From Bacillus sp. FJAT-49711 (GTDB taxonomy: Bacteria; Bacillota; Bacilli; Bacillales; Bacillaceae_C): a stretch of DNA of 64,000 nt. Shown piece after piece: positions 60,701 through 64,000 of this stretch. How positions within the stretch are numbered: position 1 is the stretch's first letter; every line of letters starts with the position of its first letter. The position numbers and the translations under genes were made by a program. The stretch spans positions 86,759-150,758 of the forward strand of contig NZ_JAGYPL010000003.1 of assembly GCF_018343715.1 (NCBI RefSeq). Direction: 5' to 3'. The notes beneath the pieces are model-generated. The model saw nothing but the letters and a program-made list of their open reading frames with translations. It had not been told where the DNA came from and ran no database searches.

Positions 60701-62665
60701 TTGATTGCTATGTTAAAAGAAGAATTACTATTTGTTTACCTTTTTCTCTCCATTTCCTTTATCGATATTATGTTTCGATTATCTACGATCAATACGTTTT
60801 CTTACACGGATATCGTCATTTCTTTTTATTTTCTTACTGCATACATGTTGGCTATCTATTTAATATGCAGCTTTGTCCAAGGTACTGCAAGATTAATTCT
60901 GTCTAGTTTCCTTTTTATTATTGTCGTTATTATATATGTTTCTCAGCTTATATATTTTCAATTTTTCCGAACCTTTTATAGTATGTATTCTTTAGGAAAA
61001 AGCGCTCAGATCTTCGAATTTTGGAAGGATGTTGCCCAGTACTTACTTGACCATTTTATCGTTTCTATCTTATTGCTTTTACCTATCATCATATTAATTG
61101 CTTTCGGCAAGAAGATGTTGCCTTTAAATAAAATGAGCTGGGCTAAACGCGGTGTATTGCTTTGTTTATTTGTACTCTGTTATTCAGTAGGGATTGCTGC
61201 AGTATTTGCAAGCGGAAAAGCACAGAACACAGCTTATGATCTGTATTTTAAAAATAATTCTCCTTTGCTTTCAGTCGAACATCTTGGATTACTGACCTCA
61301 ATGCGCCTTGATTTTCAAAGATTGGTTACTCATTGGTCTCCTGATGTAAAGGCTCCGGTTATAGCTGAGCCTAGGCCAATTAAATCAAAACCCGCCAAAG
61401 AAATTCCAGAAAAACAACAAGAAGAAAAGGTTGTAGAGTACAATGTATTAGATATTGATTTTTCCAATCTTATTTCAGAGGAAAGTGATCAAGCAATCAA
61501 AGACATTCATCAATATTTTTCAAGTGTTCAGCCGACAGAAAAAAATGATTACACTGGAAAATATAAAGGGTATAACCTTATTCTTCTTACTGCAGAAGGT
61601 TTTTCACCTTTTGCAATTGACAAGAATGTAACTCCTACATTATTTAAACTCGCCCATAAAGGGTATCAATTTACGAATTTTTACACACCTATCTGGCAAG
61701 TTAGCACTTCAGATGGTGAATATGTTGCCTTACAAAGCTTAATTCCGAAAAGCGGGGTTTGGAGTTTTCAAGAATCAGGTAAAAATCATCTCCCCTTTGT
61801 CCTTGGGAATCGACTAAAAAAGTTAAATTATTCCTCTAGGGCCTATCATAATCATACGTACACTTACTATGGGCGAAACATCTCCCATCCTAATTTAGGA
61901 TATGATTATAAAGGACTTGGCAATGGACTTGATGTAAAAGAAACATGGCCGGAATCGGACCTTGAAATGATGGAAAAAACGGTCCCGGAATACATTCACG
62001 ATGAACCATTTCATACGTATTACATGACAGTTAGTGGTCATATGCAATATTCTTTCACCGGAAACTATATGGCATGGAAAAACAAAAAATATGTTGAATA
62101 TTTACCGTACTCTGACGAAGCAAAGGCTTATATAGCAACGCAAATTGAACTTGATCGCGCCCTAGAGCATTTATTAGCTGAATTGGAAAAAGCGGGTGTT
62201 GCAGATCGAACACTGATCGCTTTAAGTGCCGACCATTATCCATATGGTCTCGACGATCAAACAATTGATGAACTTGCAGGCCATTCTGTCGAAAAAAACT
62301 TTGAACTTTATAAAAATACCTTTATTCTATATACAAAAGGAATGGAACCGGAAGTCATTTCAAAACCTGCATCAAGCTTAGATATCTTACCAACACTTTC
62401 CAACTTGCTAGGTCTCAAATACGATTCCAGACTTCTCATGGGCAAAGACATCTTTTCCAATTCCGAGCCCCTCATTCCCTTCCTAAACAAAAGCTTTATT
62501 ACCGACAAAGGAACATACAACGCCGAAACCCGCACATTCACACCAACCAACGGCGAACAAATCAACGAGGACTATATCAAACATATATCCTCCATCGTAG
62601 AAGCCAAATTCTACTACTCAACAAAAATACTCGAAAAAGACTATTATCGCAAAATTGAGAATTGA
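60701..62665 (+). CDS. LTA synthase family phosphoglycerol transferase
   Basis: About 654 residues: five N-terminal membrane helices to about residue 180, a Lys/Glu/Pro-rich linker (about 225-255), then an extracellular sulfatase-like domain. Landmarks are LILLTAEGFSPFAI (metal-site glutamate), WQVSTSDGEYVALQSL (nucleophile threonine region), YHNHTYTYYGRN and LSADHYPYG. It transfers glycerol-phosphate or a similar group to wall polymers or glycolipids. TTG at 60701 has GGAGGTG upstream; an ATG at 60710 is also possible. Single gene. Confidence 0.85.
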   Translation: MIAMLKEELLFVYLFLSISFIDIMFRLSTINTFSYTDIVISFYFLTAYMLAIYLICSFVQGTARLILSSFLFIIVVIIYVSQLIYFQFFRTFYSMYSLGKSAQIFEFWKDVAQYLLDHFIVSILLLLPIIILIAFGKKMLPLNKMSWAKRGVLLCLFVLCYSVGIAAVFASGKAQNTAYDLYFKNNSPLLSVEHLGLLTSMRLDFQRLVTHWSPDVKAPVIAEPRPIKSKPAKEIPEKQQEEKVVEYNVLDIDFSNLISEESDQAIKDIHQYFSSVQPTEKNDYTGKYKGYNLILLTAEGFSPFAIDKNVTPTLFKLAHKGYQFTNFYTPIWQVSTSDGEYVALQSLIPKSGVWSFQESGKNHLPFVLGNRLKKLNYSSRAYHNHTYTYYGRNISHPNLGYDYKGLGNGLDVKETWPESDLEMMEKTVPEYIHDEPFHTYYMTVSGHMQYSFTGNYMAWKNKKYVEYLPYSDEAKAYIATQIELDRALEHLLAELEKAGVADRTLIALSADHYPYGLDDQTIDELAGHSVEKNFELYKNTFILYTKGMEPEVISKPASSLDILPTLSNLLGLKYDSRLLMGKDIFSNSEPLIPFLNKSFITDKGTYNAETRTFTPTNGEQINEDYIKHISSIVEAKFYYSTKILEKDYYRKIEN

Positions 62666-62669
62666 GCGA

Positions 62670-62695
62670 GTGCCAGGCACCCAACACTAGTGTTG
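62670..62695. repeat. GTGCCAGGCAC element next to a 14-bp palindrome
   Basis: GTGCCAGGCACC (from 62670) repeats the palindrome core found twice at 47.6-47.7 kb. It is followed at once by the perfect palindrome CAACACTAGTGTTG (62682-62695). Confidence 0.55.
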
Positions 62696-62762
62696 CACGA
62701 TAACCAATAAATGTAACTTTTGATTTAAAAGTAAAAATTTTCCAGTCGCTTTCATTCTATTT

Positions 62763-62812
62763 TTTAAAAAAAGGTAACGCTCAGTCTATTTCGACCCAGT
62801 TCCCTTTTTTTG
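62763..62812. terminator. Hairpin between the LTA-synthase-like and transposase genes
   Basis: Arms AAAAAAGGTAAC and GTTCCCTTTTTT pair with one mismatch, with A and T runs on both sides, so it can act on either strand. Confidence 0.55.
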
Positions 62813-62827
62813 TAAATATTTACTTTT

Positions 62828-64000
62828 CTATTTTTCTTTCTTTACGTAATGATCCTTTGAAATCGGGCTGACAATTGCTACATTTTCACCATATATTCGT
62901 GGGATAGGTATTTTACTAGGTACCTTCTGTCTTCCTTTGCTTCTTTTTTGAGGGCGATAAAATTCCCTGTTTACTTCATCCCACGAATCCAAAAGATATT
63001 GGCGAAGGATCCTTAAAAATTGCCAAGCTGTTTTTCTAGGCTGTTTCAGTAGTTTTAATATCTCAAGCAATCCAAAGGTAATGAGAGAAAGGAATAGTTG
63101 ATTCCATATTCCAATCGGCGAATGGCTGAATAGATGCTCTACTTTAATATGTTGTTTTAACCATTTGAAGAAAATCTCAATAAACCATCGGTTTTTATAG
63201 GTATCCATGATCTCCTGTTCAGTTAAATCCAAGCGATTTGTCAAGATTCGGAAAAATGTGCCTTCGTTATCCGTAAATTCAACGAGCTTCAACCTTTCAG
63301 GCCTTGTCCTTATCGAGACTTTCGCATGCTTTGTTACATTAGGTACATCAGGGGTATATTCTCTCAATGTCTCAACTTTAAAGGTCTTTTTTACACGGAC
63401 TAAGAACTTGACGCCCCTGCTAAGCCAACCGCCTATTTTAGTTTTTTCACCATATCCACGATCCATGACATAGGTGGCATCGTCACAATCAATCAAATGA
63501 TTGACGGCATCTATATCCGCAACATTGGAGGTGGAAGGAATCATCCGTTCAGGAAACACACTGTCGGAAGAGGCAACGGCCAAACAAAGATGCAATTTTA
63601 CCCCGCTGGAATCTTTTGATACAGCCGTCCAGTCGGAAGCCTGGTTGGGCAATTTTATGAACGTTGAATCAATGATACGTAATATCCCTACATTTGAATG
63701 GATTCCTTTTGCCTTGGACTTAATGGACCAATATTTCCATGCGATGCGACCCAACAAGGCTGATAACTCAGCTGTATCCAAGGACCTAAGCCGACGGCTT
63801 ATCTGAGAAGCACTAATGGAGCCAATCTTGAGTTCATTTTGGATCTGCTTTTTCGACCTTATAGCTACTTCGATTTCCCGAAGGCTACCCCAGCGAAAGA
63901 GGGTCGAAAGGAGAAATATTTTCACTAAGGATTCATCCGATAATTTTGTGAAGTTGTAATTATGGGATGGGCATGCCAGTGTTGTGGCTGGTAATAAAGA
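62828..64000 (-). CDS. IS4-family transposase, N-terminus beyond the window
   Basis: 391 codons are open up to the window edge, so the gene starts outside it. DDE-type core: first aspartate in LRIIDSTFIKLP, second in YVMDRGYGEKT, and the Y-x2-R plus glutamate region YKNRWFIEIFFKWLKQH typical of IS4. The N-terminal helical part KLSDESLVKIFLLSTLFRWGSLREIE matches the IS4 pattern. No frameshift in the visible part. IS ends were not delimited. Confidence 0.88.
   Translation of the reverse strand, partial: SLLPATTLACPSHNYNFTKLSDESLVKIFLLSTLFRWGSLREIEVAIRSKKQIQNELKIGSISASQISRRLRSLDTAELSALLGRIAWKYWSIKSKAKGIHSNVGILRIIDSTFIKLPNQASDWTAVSKDSSGVKLHLCLAVASSDSVFPERMIPSTSNVADIDAVNHLIDCDDATYVMDRGYGEKTKIGGWLSRGVKFLVRVKKTFKVETLREYTPDVPNVTKHAKVSIRTRPERLKLVEFTDNEGTFFRILTNRLDLTEQEIMDTYKNRWFIEIFFKWLKQHIKVEHLFSHSPIGIWNQLFLSLITFGLLEILKLLKQPRKTAWQFLRILRQYLLDSWDEVNREFYRPQKRSKGRQKVPSKIPIPRIYGENVAIVSPISKDHYVKKEK

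Overview
The window is a low-GC Bacillaceae chromosome segment. Signs of this are strong Shine-Dalgarno sites, frequent TTG/GTG starts, a CotX/CotV-type spore coat gene, a B. subtilis-type Fnr with three C-terminal cysteines, YvfRSTU-like genes and a class IV-type polyhydroxyalkanoate (PHA) synthase. Species cannot be fixed from sequence alone. No tRNA, rRNA or CRISPR array was seen.

Layout. 1-3.1 kb: 5' part of a LacI-type regulator and a two-gene four-carbon sugar-acid module (DUF1537 kinase plus PdxA2-type dehydrogenase). 3.2-8.3 kb: SulP anion transporter, DUF2087 protein, MMPL exporter, APH-fold kinase. 8.4-19.5 kb: an oxygen-limitation island. It holds an operon of DUF2249 protein, unknown protein, tandem-DUF2249 protein, COX1/NnrS-like membrane protein and MIP18-type Fe-S assembly factor; a radical SAM/SPASM gene with hemY/cgoX; a second COX1/NnrS-like protein divergent from a YlbF-family protein with a Cys/Gly tail; a cysteine-free Crp/Fnr regulator; and a lone acetolactate synthase. 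Two intergenic minisatellites (about 51 and 52 bp units) lie inside it. 19.6-23.7 kb: spore coat gene, a frameshifted fragment and a PHA synthase operon. 23.7-28.1 kb: CuA-type lipoprotein and a MarR/MMPL pair. 28.6-33.1 kb: a class C-like group II intron sitting just after a terminator hairpin, then an IS21-family element with a third gene. 33.1-43.1 kb: Fur-boxed nitroreductase, pyrimidine nucleoside phosphorylase, YceI, MscL, diguanylate cyclase, methyltransferase, and a YvfRSTU-like ABC/two-component operon. 43.3-47.7 kb: VOC protein, fnr, and a ba3-type oxidase operon. 47.7-60.1 kb: a sialoglycan operon (NanA-like lyase, Lpl-type ABC importer, sialidase without signal peptide, SGNH esterase, NanE, ROK kinase, GH35 beta-galactosidase) with two divergent FadR-type GntR regulators. 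60.2-64 kb: small hydrophilic protein, LTA-synthase-like phosphotransferase, partial IS4-family transposase.

How it fits together. The strongest signal is a shared promoter design. Exact or near-exact TGTGA-N6-TCACA boxes lie 21 nt upstream of a TAAACT/TAAAGT-like -10 at the DUF2249 operon, ylbF and its divergent partner, acetolactate synthase and the CuA lipoprotein; the radical SAM operon has a weaker -10, and the ba3 oxidase has two overlapping boxes with a 19-nt gap. This is the arrangement expected for activation by Fnr, which is encoded at 44 kb. It ties scattered genes, several of unknown function, into one oxygen-limitation regulon. The second notable system is the sialic acid operon, whose sialidase and beta-galactosidase lack export signals. 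This suggests that intact sialylated glycans are imported first and cleaved inside the cell.
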